From: Hexactinellida sp. DTS-2022
Lineage: Eukaryota > Porifera > Hexactinellida
DNA: 64,000 nucleotides
NCBI GenBank assembly: GCA_028753945.1
Contig: JAPNXP010000004.1
Span: 5,456,001-5,520,000 of the forward strand
Direction of reading: 5' to 3'
Both the position numbers and the translations under genes were made by a program. The notes beneath the pieces were generated by a model, which saw only the letters and a program-made list of their open reading frames with translations, was not told the origin of the DNA and did no database searches. Below are positions 14,954-30,302 of this stretch, piece by piece (within the stretch, counting starts at the first letter, position 1; each line of letters begins with the position of its first letter).

Positions 14954-16502
14954 ATGGAACTAACGAAACATAGTTCAAATACCATTGCGTTGCCTAGCAA
15001 CCCTATTATAAATGTCACACCTTCTACACCCAGCCCTGGAAGAATAGGAATGTCAAGTTCCAATTTATTTCGTCCTCGTCCCAATAATGGGACCAGTTCC
15101 ACTTTTCCGATGACAACTTTAAATGGGGGATTAGGTGAGAAAATATATATTATATTTCCTATATATATGAGTACGTATTTGTGCTAGTATAGTTTGTGTA
15201 ATAACAAGTGTATTAACTGTATTTTGTGTTAGTTTAGTTATTATAATAACAGTTCTGTTAATTAATTAATAAACTTACTGTATTAATTAAGTTAGTATAG
15301 TTTGTATAATAACAAGTGTATTAACTGTATTTTGTGTTAGTTTAGTTATTATAATAACAGTTCTGTTAATTAATTAATTAACTTACTGTATTAATTAAGT
15401 TAGTATAGTTCTTATAATAACAGTATATTAATGTCTGATTATAACTTTACTAGTATGTACAATTATATTTTGTGTTAGTTTAGTTCTTCTGTTAATTATC
15501 TATTATATTAAGACCTGATAGTTACTTTTTAATAAACTTTACAGTACAATAGTTTTATTCATATACAGTAGATACTGGATATAAGAACATTATACTGAAA
15601 AACGGTTGCCATATACCCTATATAATTTATGCCAGTTATAAGAACACTATATGCAGTTCCCGACTAAGTTCTTATAACCGGCAATCACTGTACTAACAGT
15701 TCTATAAACTACTGTATTAAGTTAGTCTAGTTCCTATAATAACATTTCTGTATAAGGCCTGATAGTAACTTTACTTAGTACAGTTAAACCTCGTTAGTAT
15801 GAACACATTTACCACGAATTACGGTTAATACGAACACTATTTCAATCCCCTTCAAAGCCTTTTCAATACAAATGACATTTGTTAATACGAATTCCGGATA
15901 ATACGAACATATTAAGACGGTCCCCTGGTGTTCCTACTAACGAGGCTCTACTGTAGCTAGTACAATAGGTGTCGCTAAGTGGTTAAATGTGTCCATTTAG
16001 TGACACAAGACCGAAGAACTTCCATTATGAGCACAGGCCTGGGTGAGTCATTGAGACCACATAGCGGTTTTATGAAGCAACATTCCTTACAGGTTTCCAA
16101 GGTAACATATGATTATATCCTATTGTATTTGTGAATAGATTAATTATGTTATATGCATATATGTATATATGGGCTTTTGTATTTATATTGTAATATATTA
16201 TGGTTGGTGATTTTAATGAGAAGTGGTGTATATACAACTTTGTATGTGTATATAGAGGATAGTTATTGTAACCACTTAATACCTTTTGTTGTTGTTTACT
16301 AATTACAGTAGACTCTCGTTAATAGGAACACGGATAAGGGAATATCGGTTAAGGATACAAGGTTAATTCCCCTATCCTATACAAATGCATGCAAGTGACT
16401 CCGGTTAATACGAATTCCGGATAATACGAACATATTAAGACGGTCCCCTGGTGTTCCTATTAACAGAGTCTACTGTTGTTGTTGTTATTTACGAGTTAGT
16501 TA

Positions 16503-16533
<31 letters not shown>

Positions 16534-17297
16534 CGACTATGTTGTTGTTGTTAGGAGCAGGAAGAACTAGCGGCACCAGACATGATACTTAAGCACGGCA
16601 GAATATCCGGCCTAACTTGGAAGTGTACCTTTAAAGACACAGAACTGGAAAGGTACTCGTTAATAGCAAATATCGTAACAACTAGCTAGCTAGCTAACTA
16701 TCTAACTAACTAACTAATTAACTAGCTATCTAACTAACTATCTAACTAACTAACTAATTAACTAGCTAACTAATTAACTAGCTAACTAATTAACTAACTA
16801 ACTAGCTAGGTAACTAACTATCTAACTAACTAACTAATTAACTAGCTAACTAATTAACTAGCTAACTAATTAACTAACTAACTAGCTAGGTAACTAACTA
16901 ACTAACTAACTAACTAGCTAGCTAACTAGCCAAACAGTAAACATACCGAATTCTTAACTAGAAGTACAGTAAAACCTTGTTAGTACAAACATGGGTAATT
17001 AATGCGAATTCCGGATAAGGAGTACACATTTTGACGGCCCCCTGGTGTCCGTACTAACCAGTCTCTACTGTATTACACTTTAGTTTAATATCAAATAATT
17101 TTATCATACTATGTAATACCATTTTATTGACCCGTCGCTTATTCGGGGATATACGGTATTATTGTATCTATTTTTAGATTATATCGGAAGTTCTTCTATT
17201 TGGATGCTCATTTCCATTTTCAGTTCCTGGGTATTGCAAATATTGTATGGGACGTGCTACAGATTATAACATACTTCGCATTGAATAAAGTTAGTGC

Positions 17298-17341
<44 letters not shown>

Positions 17342-20300
17342 TTTGATTATTATTTTGTTGTTATTGTATTGTTGTGTATTGTGTGTTATTGTATTATTGT
17401 TGTTGTGTTGTTGTTGTTGTTTGTTTATTATGTTATTGTGTTGTTGTTGTTATTGTTGTTGTTATTATTGTTGTTGTTGTTGTTATTGTTGTTGTCCTCT
17501 CTCCAGTACAAATACGTGTGGAACCCCATCTCGCTGGAGACCTACAACAACTTCACCTGTCGCTCTACTATTTGCTACGAGAATACAACAGAGAGCTCTA
17601 TGTGCGATATTGCATTCACACACGATGCGCACCCTCTTACCCCCAATCCGGTAAGGAATAGTTATGCCATTCAAGGAATTATCCAGGAGCGCGAGACGCT
17701 CCTTTTTGGAGTATGATTTTTTGCAAATTTGAATTTAGGAGGGCGAAAATTTGAATCTTCTCCTATACCGTAACATCAATTTGTGATTAGGCGTATGAAA
17801 TTGGATCAGACCAGGTTTAGGAGCGTATTTACAAATGGCTGTATAATACACTGAATTATTGCCATTCTATAGAAGTTGTATTGTTAAGTACAGTAGAGCC
17901 TCGTTAGTAGGAACACCAGGGGACCGTCAATATGTGTGCGCCTTATCCGGAATTCGTATTAACCGTGTTCGTACTAACTAGGTTATACTGTAATAGCATT
18001 ATGTATGTATGTATGTTCTACTAGGTTAACTACCCGCTCTACACATTCGGAGCTCTGCCGAGACTGCTAATACACGTGGCCTCTCTGGTTATATTCGTGA
18101 GCCTGGGGGTGGTCTGGCAGATCGACAGACGCAACACTCCCACCAGGAGGAGGGTGTATGCACTCTTGCTATGGCTCATACTGTGCTCTATCAACTATAC
18201 GTTCTTTGGGGTGAGTTATATAGTACAGTGTGTTTGTATTAGTAATTCGTATGTAAGTAAGTGTTTGTATTAGTAATTCGTATGTAAGTAAGTGTTTGTA
18301 TTAGTAATTCGTATGTAAGTAAGTGTTTGTATTAGTAATTCGTATGTAAGTACAGTGTGTTTGTATTAGTAATTCGTATGTAAGTAAGTGTTTGTATTAG
18401 TAATTCGTATGTAAGTAAGTGTTTGTATTAGTAATTCGTATGTAAGTAAGTGTTTGTATTAGTAATTCGTATGTAAGTACAGTGTGTTTGTATTAGTAAT
18501 TCGTATGTAAGTAAGTGTTTGTATTAGTAATTCGTATAGTACATGTATTAGTAATTCATATAGTATAGTGGTGTTCGTAATATCAAGTCGCATTTTGCAT
18601 GAGATTATTGCTTTCTATTAGAGGAACAGAATTAACATTAAATGCTCGCTTGGGGACTGAAATATATTGCTAATTATGACTATTATTTAAACAAAGAGTA
18701 TAAAACAAAAAGGGAATTTCTTACACATTTAGAATAAATAGTTAGTTAGAAAAAACCGGTTTCAACTGTATTTATTTATCTCTACTTAATTATTTTTAAT
18801 GTGAGCTTGATTAATCACATTATAACACCTCTCTTATATCTTGATTAATCACATTCTAACACCTCTCTTATATCTTGATTAATCACATATAACACCTCTC
18901 TTTAGATAAACCCCTATAGAGTGCCAGATGATGAGCTTGGGTTTACTCAGTTTATAATATTTATGACTTACACTCTTATTCCAGTGCCATTATTCTGGTC
19001 CCTCGTTCTTGCTACCATTCTGTCAGTTTTCCATATGGTACTCATTATCACGATATACAAATTCTACACACATATTGAGATATTCGTGAGTTATATACAG
19101 TAGAGCCTCGTTAGTAGGAACACGGTTATATGAAGTCCGGTTAATACGTACACTATTTCAGTCCCCTTCAAAGCTTTTCAATACAAATGTTACCGTAAGG
19201 CGAACGCATTTTGACGGTCCCCTGGTGTTCGTACTAACGAGGTTATACTGATAGTGTAATCTTGTTAGTAGGAACACCAGGGGACCGTCAAAATGCGTTC
19301 GCCTTATCGGGAATCCTTATTAACCAAAATCATTTGTATTGAAAAGGCTTTGAAGGGGACTGAAATAGTGTACGTATTAACCGTGTTCCTACTAACGAGG
19401 TTCTACTAATAAACTTAACTTTGCTTATAATATTTCCCAATTACTGTTCTATTCTATTTATAGCTATACCACGAGTTGTTCGCTACGTTTATAATTCTGC
19501 TAGCGGCTAATCTTAACGGTTTCTATCATAACATGCTTTATGAGCTGTCGGCTAGACGAACCTTTCTAACCATCAGAGATTCTGCCAAGGCGTCCATTCT
19601 TATTAACAACCAGTACGAGAAAATAGTGAGCACCTCTGTTATAGGAACAGACACAGATAACCGCACAAACAAACACACACACAAACAGACACACAGACAA
19701 ACCAATGAACAAACAAATGAACAAACAAATACACACACTCACACACACACACACACACAAATAAACAGACAAATAAATAGACAAATAAACAGACAAACAA
19801 ATAGACAAATAAACAAATAAACAGACAAACAAATAGACAAATAAACAAATAAACAGACAAACAAATAAACAAACAAACAAACAAACAAACAATCAACAAA
19901 CAAAAAAAACAGACAAACAAACAAATAAACAAACAAACAAACAAACAAACAAATAAACAAACAAACAAACAAACAAACAAACAAACAATAAAATAAATAA
20001 ATAAACAAACAAACAAACAAACAAACAAACAAACAAACAAACAAACAAACAAACAAACAAACAAACAATAAAATAAATAAATAAACAGACAAACATACAA
20101 ACCAACCAACCAATAAACAAACAAACACACACAAACAAACAAACAAATAAACAAACAAATAAATAAATAAACAAACAAACAAACACCAAACATATATCCG
20201 GCATCTACTGTAGTACATAGTTAAGTAATACAGATAGGCGTTCTATTTATATCTCTTGTTCTATTTATAGAAGTACCTTCTCCTGTCCATAATGCCTAAG

Positions 20301-23300
20301 TATTTCTACGACAAATACAATATGAGTGATAGGAACTTTGGTATAACGGATGCCACTGAAGAGAACTCTAATTTTAAAGTTCTTCACGTCGATCATATGG
20401 AAGCAGTTAGGTTAGCATAAGAATTCTTATATTATTTCCCAATTGTTTCCAAGTTATAGATAAAGTACAGTAGAACCTCGTTAGTAGGAACGTGACATAT
20501 TTAGCTAATAATATTATATGTATAGTAGAACAGTAGTACATTAGTACGTAGAGTAGAACCTCGTTAGTAGGAACACCAGGGGACCATCAAAATGAGTTCG
20601 CCTTATCCGGAATTCGTATTAACCGACATCATTTGTATTGAAAAGGCTTTGAAGGGGGCTGAAATAGTGTTCCTATTAATCGTGTTCCTACTAACTAGGT
20701 TCTACTGTATTTATCGTTTACGTTAAATATTATTTGTTTACGTTAACATAATGAATAATATTTTATCTATTCAATTTCCTCAAAAGATCATCTTTAATAC
20801 AGTAGCTATTATAACTGTTATAATAGAACTGAACTAATTACTCTATTTATACAGTCAACTCTCGTTATAACGAAGTGCTTGGGACCTGTAATTCCCTTCG
20901 TTATATTCGGATATTCGTTATAAGCGATAATAATTAATGCATTTAGAGTGCCCTGGGGGAAATCTCCATTTCGTTATAAGCGGTTATTTCGTTATATCCG
21001 ACTTAGTTATAACAGGAGTTCACTATAATAGGGCAAAATAACTGTCAGGCCTTAATACAGTGGCTAATACAGTGGCTAATATAACTGTTATAATAGAACT
21101 AATTACTCTATTTATACAGTCAACTCTCGTTATAACGAATTGCTTTAACTGTCAGGCCTTAATACAGTAGCTAATAGCACTGTTATAATAGGAACTGAAT
21201 AATTACCCTATTTATTTATTTAGTATTCTGTTCGCTGACGTGGTTGGATTCACAAAGCTGTCCTCTTCAATGGAACCGAGGGATTTAGTGCAACTCCTAA
21301 ATAGACTGTTTGGACAGTTTGATGAGTTAGCTAAGGTTAGTTATTAGGCAGCTTAATAGGTACGTTAGTATAGGGTAGTTTTAAGGCACTGGGGTTCAGG
21401 GTATAAATAGAAAAAAAAACACTTTCATTTTCAATTGAAATTCAATTAAATTTCACTTTCAATTGACAACTAAGAGATAACTTATAACTTATATAACTTT
21501 TCAAACTGTCAGTTTATTGTTTGTTTGTTTGTTTGTTTGTTTGTTTGTTTGTTTGTTTGTTTGTTTATTTGTTTATTTGTTTGTTTGTTGTTTGTTGTTC
21601 TTACTTCTCTATTGCATTATTATAAACGAGACAAATTTAATGTTTTGTTTTTATTCATCAAAATAATAAATGATTACAATAAATGCATCAAACAAACTGA
21701 CTGGTAAATACAAACAAACTAATAAATATAAACGAACTAGTAAATATAAACAACACTATCATCACAAACACAAAAAATATTATTATTATTATCAACAGCT
21801 ATTCCTTTTGGATTTCTCTCACAAACTATTTTGTGTATTAACTCTCCATAATTTGTAAATATTTGTATTGACTTACTGAGATAATCGCTAACAATAATTT
21901 TATTATTCAAATCAAAACTCAAATAAATAGGACCAGTTCCATTATCTAATTTTATAAAACTTCTAATTATGTCACCTGTTTTTGTGAATATATGTATGTT
22001 ATTAATCTCATTATTGTCTGCCACAAAAATGTTGTTATTGTTTATTTTCACATCACGGGGGGATTTGAGTTTACCATTTCCTATTTGTCTAACTAATTTC
22101 AATTCTGAATTTAAGACTGCTATTCTATTATTATGACAATCTGCCACTAACACCTCTCCATTTGTATCTACTGTTATGCCAAGAGGGAAAGCCAGATCTC
22201 TTATAGCAGTCTGACAAACAAATTTGTTGTTTGTTATTTCGAATTTGAATACATATCCCAGAAAAAATTCACTAACAAACACCCATTTGTCATAGAATGC
22301 TATGGAGTATGGTCGTAATAGTTGTCCCTTACCAAATTCCGCTATGAACTTACCAGCTGTTGAGAATATCTGAATTCTGCTATTATTTGTGTCAGCAATG
22401 TAGATACTCTCATTTCTGTAAAGAGCTAAACCACAAGGCAGGTCAAACTCTCTTTTCTTATTTCCTTTCTTCCCGAATTTTCTGACAGGATTAATCTTCT
22501 CTCTGTAAGGTTCTGTTACATCCTCAACAGTTCCAAATCCCCTCAGCTGTTCCAGGAGAGATTCCAAACCCTCAGTACTGAATCCAGGGACAGGGACTGG
22601 AGTTGGCTTTTCGAATTTCTTTTTCTCATTTTCCAAATTCTTGATTTGATCCTCTTTCAGTATGACAATAGGATTTTGCTGGATACTCGCCTCCATGAGT
22701 TGTGAAATTAACTTTTTGATATCTGACACTTGTTTGCTTCTAGTCTCTTCCTTGTTGAGATAGTCCAGCCTCATGTCATTCAGCTGGACTAGCAACTGGT
22801 CTCTCCTCTCAGTCGCTGTTCCAATTATTCTACCAAAGGTAGAACGGATCAGCTGTTCCACTTCAATGAATGTGTTAATTGGGAGCTCGCTTTGTGGGAA
22901 TCTTTCAGCCATTCGATTTATTGTTTGTTGTTTTGTTTTATGATTAATCTCAGTTCCTGTCTGTATTTATACCAGTTAATATGTGACATTATCAGAGGTG
23001 TCAAGTGGTGAAATAGAAACTACACTATTCACATTTCCCTATACTCTACCACAGATAATAATCATAAGGGAAGTGAGGTATTATCTGAATTTATCTCACA
23101 TGAATACTCACGTGTTAGCTCAGATGGCTTTCAACATACAACTCAGTTCCTATTATAACTAGCCACATTCCTTATAAGGATCTAATTGCTATCCTAATTC
23201 AGTATCAGTTTCATTCAGGGTTATACAGCCATTTGTAATTACGCTCCTAATCCTGGTCTGATCCAATTTCCTTACGCCTAAATCACAAATTAATGTTACG

Positions 23301-26300
23301 GTATAGGAGAGGATTCCAAATTTTCGCGCTCCTAAATTCAAATTTTCCAAAAATCATGCTCCAAAAGGAGCGTCTCGCGCTCCTGGATAATTCCTTGGTT
23401 TCATTGAACTCTATTTTTACAATAACTTTATTTGGTTTGTAAAATTAGAGTGATTTTTCCAAATGTTGTTTGTTACATAATACAGTCAGGTCTGCTTATT
23501 GTAAACAACTTTGTATTGTGAACAAGCCCTATGGTCCCAATTTAACAACTTACATAGAGTTTGTATTAAGTTGAGTTCGCTTATTATGAAGTCTCTCTAT
23601 TATGAACACAATTTTGGTCCCTTTAATGTTCTTATTAAGAACCTAACTGAATTGATATTTACATGTGTATATAATTTGTTTACGTGTGTATATAGTTTGT
23701 TTACATGTGAATATAGTTTGTTTACATGTGAATATAGTTTGTTTACATGTGAATATAGTTTGTTTACGTGTGTACAGTTTGTTTACATGTGTATATAGTT
23801 TGTTTACATGTGAATATAGTTTGTTTACATGTGAATATAGTTTGTTTACATGTGAATATAGTTTGTTTACGTGTGTACAGTTTGTTTACATGTGTATATA
23901 GTTTGTTTACATGTGTGTATTATAGAACAACAACTGCTTGAGAATTAAGATTCTGGGAGATTGCTATTACTGTGTGTCTGGTGTGAATGAGAAAGTGTCT
24001 AATCATGCTGACAACTGTGTTAATATGGGAATAGATATGTGCATTGCAATAAAGTAAGTGTTATGTTGTTTGTTTGTTTGTTTGTTTGTTTGTTTACTTT
24101 GTTTAGTTGTTTATTTAATTACTAGTTTGTTTGTTACTGTTTATTTACTGTTTATTTTCTTGTTTATTTACTTGTTTGTATACTGTTTATATACTGTGGT
24201 GTGTTGTTTAAGTGTTGTTTGTTTGTTTGTTTTTTGTTTGCTACCTGTTTGTTTATTTAATTACTAGTTTGTTTATATTGTGTTTATTACTGGTTTGTTT
24301 ACTGTTTATTTACTAGTATGTTTATATGCTAGTTCGTTTGTTTACTTGTTTATATACTGTTTATATACTGTTGTTTACTTTTACGTGTTTACTGTTTATA
24401 AACTGGTTTGTTTACCTGTTTACGTGTTTACCTGTTTACGTGTTTACCTGTTTACCTGTGTTTACTGTTTACTAGGAACTTTCAGGAGAACAGATCTCTA
24501 GACCTCAACATGAGAGTCGGGGTACACTCCGGACACGTATTCTCAGGAATTCTGGGTTCTAAGAAATTCCAGTTCGATATTTGGTCAAATGACGTCACCA
24601 CTGCTAATCACATGGAATCTGGAGGCGTAGCGGGGTTCGTATTGTAAACAACAACAACAACAACACAACACAACAGCAATAATAATAACAACAACAACAA
24701 CAACAACAACAACTACTACTACTACAATTTTATATATTAAATCACAATGTTTTTTTTTTGTGTGCATTATAGAATGCCTAAATGAGACAAAAAAAAAGCG
24801 TTTTCAATACAAATGCTATTGGTTAATACGAATTCCGGTTAAGGCGAACGCATTTTGACGGTCCCCTGGTGTTCCTACTAATTAATACAGTGTATTGTTA
24901 TAGGAACTAACACCTCTTATATGAACTAACACCTGCTATAGGAACTAACTCCTCTTATAGGAACTAACACCTGTTATATGAACTAACACCTCTTATATGA
25001 ACTAACACCTCTTATAGGAACTAACACCTGTTATAGGAATTAACACCTGCTATAGGAACTAACACCTCTTATAGGAACTAACACCTGTTATAGGAATTAA
25101 CACTTGTTATAGGAACTAACACCTCTTATAGGAACTAACACCTGTTATAGGAACTAACACCTGTGTATGTAGAATGGTTCACATTTCAGAGGCTACTCGA
25201 CAACACCTGCAAACTCGGTTCGAATTAAATGACGGAAACGGAGTTGAGAGAGACAGCTTTCTAAAACAACAAAATGTTAAAACATACCTTATTACACCAG
25301 TAGAGAGAAAGGTATGTGTTTGTTTGTTTGTTTGTTTGTTTGTTTGTTGATTTGGTTTATACTTTGTTTGATTGTTTGGATTATGTTTATACTTTGTTTG
25401 ATTGTTTTTTTTTTATTGTTTTTTTATTTGGTTTATACTTTGTTTGATTGTTTGTTTGTTTGTAATTTGTTTGTTTGTTTGTTCAGTTGTTTGTTGATTA
25501 TGTTTATACTTTATTTATTTGTTTGTTTGTTTGTTAGACAAATCCCAAGTTGTCCCATAGCAAGTTCAAAGCAAACGCTATTCCATTTGGGAAACAGTCG
25601 ATTGATTCTGTTAGGAACAGAAATTGCGTGAGTTAAGCGGAAATATATTTATACCTACTTTTATAATGTGTCGACCAGGACACATTTCTAACACCTTAGA
25701 TACAATGTAGCTGTAAAATAATATTTACAGTATACCTCGGTTATAATCGGGAATGGAATAAGTACGTATTATCCGAGTTTAGCCTAAATTTGGGACCATA
25801 GGGCTTGTTAATAATATAAGATGTTCATATTAAGCAGACTTGATTGTATTTCAATTGTAAAATCTACTTCCTATTTCAAAGCCTTTTCAATGCAAATGAT
25901 ATTGGTTAATACGAATTCCGGATAATGCGAACACATTTTGACGGTCCCCTGGTGTTCGTACTAATCTAATACAGTGGATGCCGGTTATAAGAACATCGTC
26001 GGGAACTGTATATAGTGTTCTTATAACCGACATAAATTATATAGGGTATATGGCAACCTTTTTCCAGTATAATGTTCTCATAACCGATACGTTCATATAA
26101 CCAGCATATATTGATCCAAAGAATCAAATTCAGTCGACTCCGCTTAATAGAGTCACCTCGGGACCAGGTTGCTTTGACCCGATTAAGCGGAGAAATCTAT
26201 TAAGCGGAGTATACTATACTGTATTTTGAAAAGCCATGAAATTAATATGATAGGAATCTACTGTATATTGTATATCAACATAACTGTATATCAAATACTA

Positions 26301-29300
26301 ATTTCTCCAAACATTAATTAATACTAATACTCATAAGTTGCTACTCATAAACCCGAAAAAAGATATATTTGTTTGTTAGTTAGGAATAAATTTCGTATCA
26401 ATGACTTTTTTAGCATGAATTAATGTATTAATTTACCGAGGATCATGAGCATATATTATTATGATTTAGTCTAAAAGTCTTTCTTTCTGAAATAACAAAT
26501 TTGTCTATTCTAATTAAGGAATCAAAATTGTTGTAAATTCACGCGAGGGCTGAAGGCTTGAGCGGCCACTACATACTGTAAAGTAGAATCTGCTAAAGGT
26601 TACTCTATACAACGGTCATTTGTACATAGGCTAGCAGACAGCTATTATATTATTTCCTAAATGATTCCCGTAATATAATTAACCTGCGTATGAGGCCTTC
26701 AAACGTTACGTAACGCTTTCGAGGGGGGAGAAGGATTACGAATGTCACAGACCGTACTTTTTATTCCAAAATGGCAAAAAACGTGACGTAAGGAAAGGGA
26801 TGTATAATTTTCGTTAAATTTCCGTTACACTCCACAGTATCTAAATACAACAGGCATAACATTTGAAAAGGTATTTGCCATGAATACAAGCGAGGGCCAC
26901 AGGCCCGAGTGCAAGTTGTAAGAACGCGCGTAGCGCGGACGAGCAGCTTGTACTCATAATCCCCCTACAGACTTCACTTCCGGACCTAGGCCTCGAAGAG
27001 AGGAGAGACACCATGGATTCAGCCCCTCCTGATAACGAGGATTCTATAGACCGACAGATCAAAGATAAAATAGAGGAGTCTCTTATTAGCAGCAAGAATA
27101 AAGTCAGATACTCTCCCTCGGATAAGTTAGTTATACGTACTTATGATATGTTATAGCTCTATAGGGATAACTTATAATGCTAATGTTATAGCTCTATAGC
27201 AGTGGTTCTTAACCAGGGGGAAATTCCGGGAATATAAGGGGTAAATCAATTTAGACAAAATTAATAAAAATAATAAAACCAAAATAAAATAATACCTCCT
27301 AACATTTATCCACAGGTGGCCAAGAAGCAGTTATCGCCAGACAGCTAATAATTTGTAATTTCAAGGCTACTTTATTCCTTATACTACAAATGAAGGGGGA
27401 AATCGGGTAGAGTGAACAGGCCAAAAGGGGAAATTACATAAAAAAGGTTAAGAACCACTGCTCTATAGGGATAATATATAATGCTAATGTTATAGCTCTA
27501 TAGGGTTATATAATGCTAATGTTATAGCTCTATAGGGATAGTACATACTTACTAATATGCCCTGGATATAATGCAAATATCCATGGATTTCCTAGGTATA
27601 TCCTAGGAATTGGACTATGGAAACCTATTTTATGTATTTTATTTTAGGAAAGTTCAATTTAGTATAGCAGATACACATTCTGAATTAAACCCATATTTGC
27701 TTGTATTTACAGACAGGACTCTGGAACTAAAGGTACGTTGTTGTTGTTGTTGTTGTTGTTGTTTACTACTTCTATCTATAGTTCCAGAATGTTCCGGATA
27801 AATCATTCAAATATTATATTATTTCTTCCTGGATCGTACATGTTGCAATATTTATCGTACAAATGATTGTACACACGTAAGTTGTTTGTTTGTTTGTTTG
27901 TTTGTTTGTTTTTTTTTGTTTTTTTTTGTTAATTAGTTAGTTCATTCGTTCGTTCGTTCGTTCATTTGTTAGTAAGTTTGTTTCATTTGTTTATTTGTTT
28001 GTTTGTTTATTTGTTTGTTTATTTATTTGTTAGTTAGTCAGTCAGTTAATTACTTATTTTGTTTATTTGTTTGTTTATTTGTTTGTTTATTTGTTCGTTT
28101 ATTTGTTCGTTTATTTGTTTGTATTTACATATCTGTTTAGGAGCACACATGCAATATATTTCTTTATCGGAGGGACTATAATAATGGCTATTCTCGACAG
28201 TTTATATTGGGTATATCTACTACAGGTAAACAACAACAACAACAACAACATTTGTATCATTATTTATTTTGTTTGTTTAGTATGTAGACGTCTATCCATT
28301 CAACTTAAAGAATATAAAAGGATATGTTTGTTTTTTCTCTGATAAGTTAGTTGGAAATATATTTGTCAGATATGCAGTATCTCTTGTTGTTATTATTATT
28401 GTTATGGTTTCCGCTACCATCAATCTGGTAAGTAAACAAACAGGTAAACAATTCACTTTTTTTTTTGCTTATTTACTTTTTTGTTTGTTTGTTTAGAAAA
28501 GTTGTTGTGATGTTGAAAACTTAAATTTCAAAGATAATCTAGTGAGTTATTACTATACAGTTAACTCCCGTTTTAACGAAATGGATATTTTCCCCCAGAG
28601 CACTAATGCATTAATTATTATCCGCTTATAACTAATATCCGGATATAACGAAGGGATTTACAGGTCCCAAGCACTTCGTTATAACGAGAGTTATTAACTG
28701 TATTTAGAAATGGATTTACAGTCGACTCCGCTTAATAAAGCCACCGGTTAATATATTTCTCCGCTTAATCTGGTCAAAGTAACCTGGTCCCGAGGTGACT
28801 CTATTAAGCGGAGTCGACTCTATATTTGGGACTTATTATTATTATTATTGTTTATTAGTGCAACTTCTCGTTACCACTTAATTCTGTGTTAACTGAGTGC
28901 CCAGCTTTCAATGTATATTTCAATCAAACAAGAAATGAATTCGGAAAAGATTGCGTCAAGGTGAGACTTTTGAAGGTGTTAAAATATAATAAATATTTGG
29001 GACAGTACGAACACGGTTAATACGAACACTATTCTGTTCCCTTCAAAGCCTTTTCAATACAAATGACATCGGGTAATACGATTTCCGGATAAGGCGAACA
29101 CATTTTGATGGTCCCCTGGTGTTCCTACTAACGAGGTTCTACTGTATGTAGTGTAACTTTGGATTATTTCATACAGTAGAACCTCGTTAATTGGAACACC
29201 AGGGGACCGTCAAAATATGTACGCCTTATCCGGATTTCGGATTTTGTATTGAAAAGCTTTGAAGGGGACTAAATAGTGTTCGTACTAACGAGGTTTTACT

Positions 29301-30271
29301 GTATTGAACTTCCTTCAATATTTTGTATCAATTTGACTTATATTTTATTCATAAATTTGAATTTGATTTTGGACCCCATTCTAATTAACAATGTGTCTAT
29401 TTACAAATGTCTATTTTACAATTTCCTATTTATATAGTGTCAAAACCCGCAGTACTTCATTTATAACGCAATCCTGGCTATGCTTGTACCCTCGATGTTC
29501 ATTGGTCTAAACTGGATCTATAAAGCTGCCATTAACACATTTGGTTTCATATTATACGTAACTCTCCATCTGGTTTTCAGTATGAGCTATTTCGACCAAT
29601 GGGATTACAGACATAGTGGAATATGTACCGCGTGAGTTATGAGTTCCTTGGATACGGAGGGTGTAGATTGGAATGTTATATATTGTGTTTAGGAAGGATT
29701 CTTATGTTCCCTTGATTGAGAGAGGAATATATTGGATACTTATCGAATTCTTAGCTCTAGTGCTATTTGAGAGAGTGGTAAGTAGTTTGTTTGTTTGTTT
29801 GTTTGTTTGTTTGTTTGTTTGTTTGTTGTTTGTTTGTTCGTTTGTTTGTTTGTTTGTCTGTTTGTTTGTTCGGTTATTGGGCTTACTTATATCGGTCAAC
29901 ACATTTTCAATACAAAAACCCGGTTTTGCAATTGTGAATTTTTGATGGTAAAATGGCTTTGGAATTACATTATAAAAGGAGTTGGTCGGTTTATAGCTAA
30001 TTCCTTGTTTACTTGTTTATAGACTGAAAGAACTAATCGGATTGGGTTTATATGGAGACACCATGTAAGTAATATTGTAAACAAATTGTTTGTTTGTTGT
30101 TGTTGTTGTTTGTTTATTGTGTCTATTGTTGTTGTTTACTGTTGTTGTGTTATTAGAGTATTTGTAAGAATGACGAGCATCAACAAGCCAGAGATGACCA
30201 CACGCACCTATTACACAATATTCTCCCAACACATGTAGCAGAGCACTATCTAAGCTGTGGGGATGGACAGG

Positions 30272-30302
<31 letters not shown>

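Noticed and set aside
19538-20218. Long cysteine/leucine/valine-rich frames on both strands
   Set aside because: They are translations of AAAC/AAAT microsatellite in every phase; no gene-like composition or homology.
23650-25165. CRISPR-like arrays
   Set aside because: Units are directly tandem without unique spacers, and the genome is eukaryotic. They are minisatellites.
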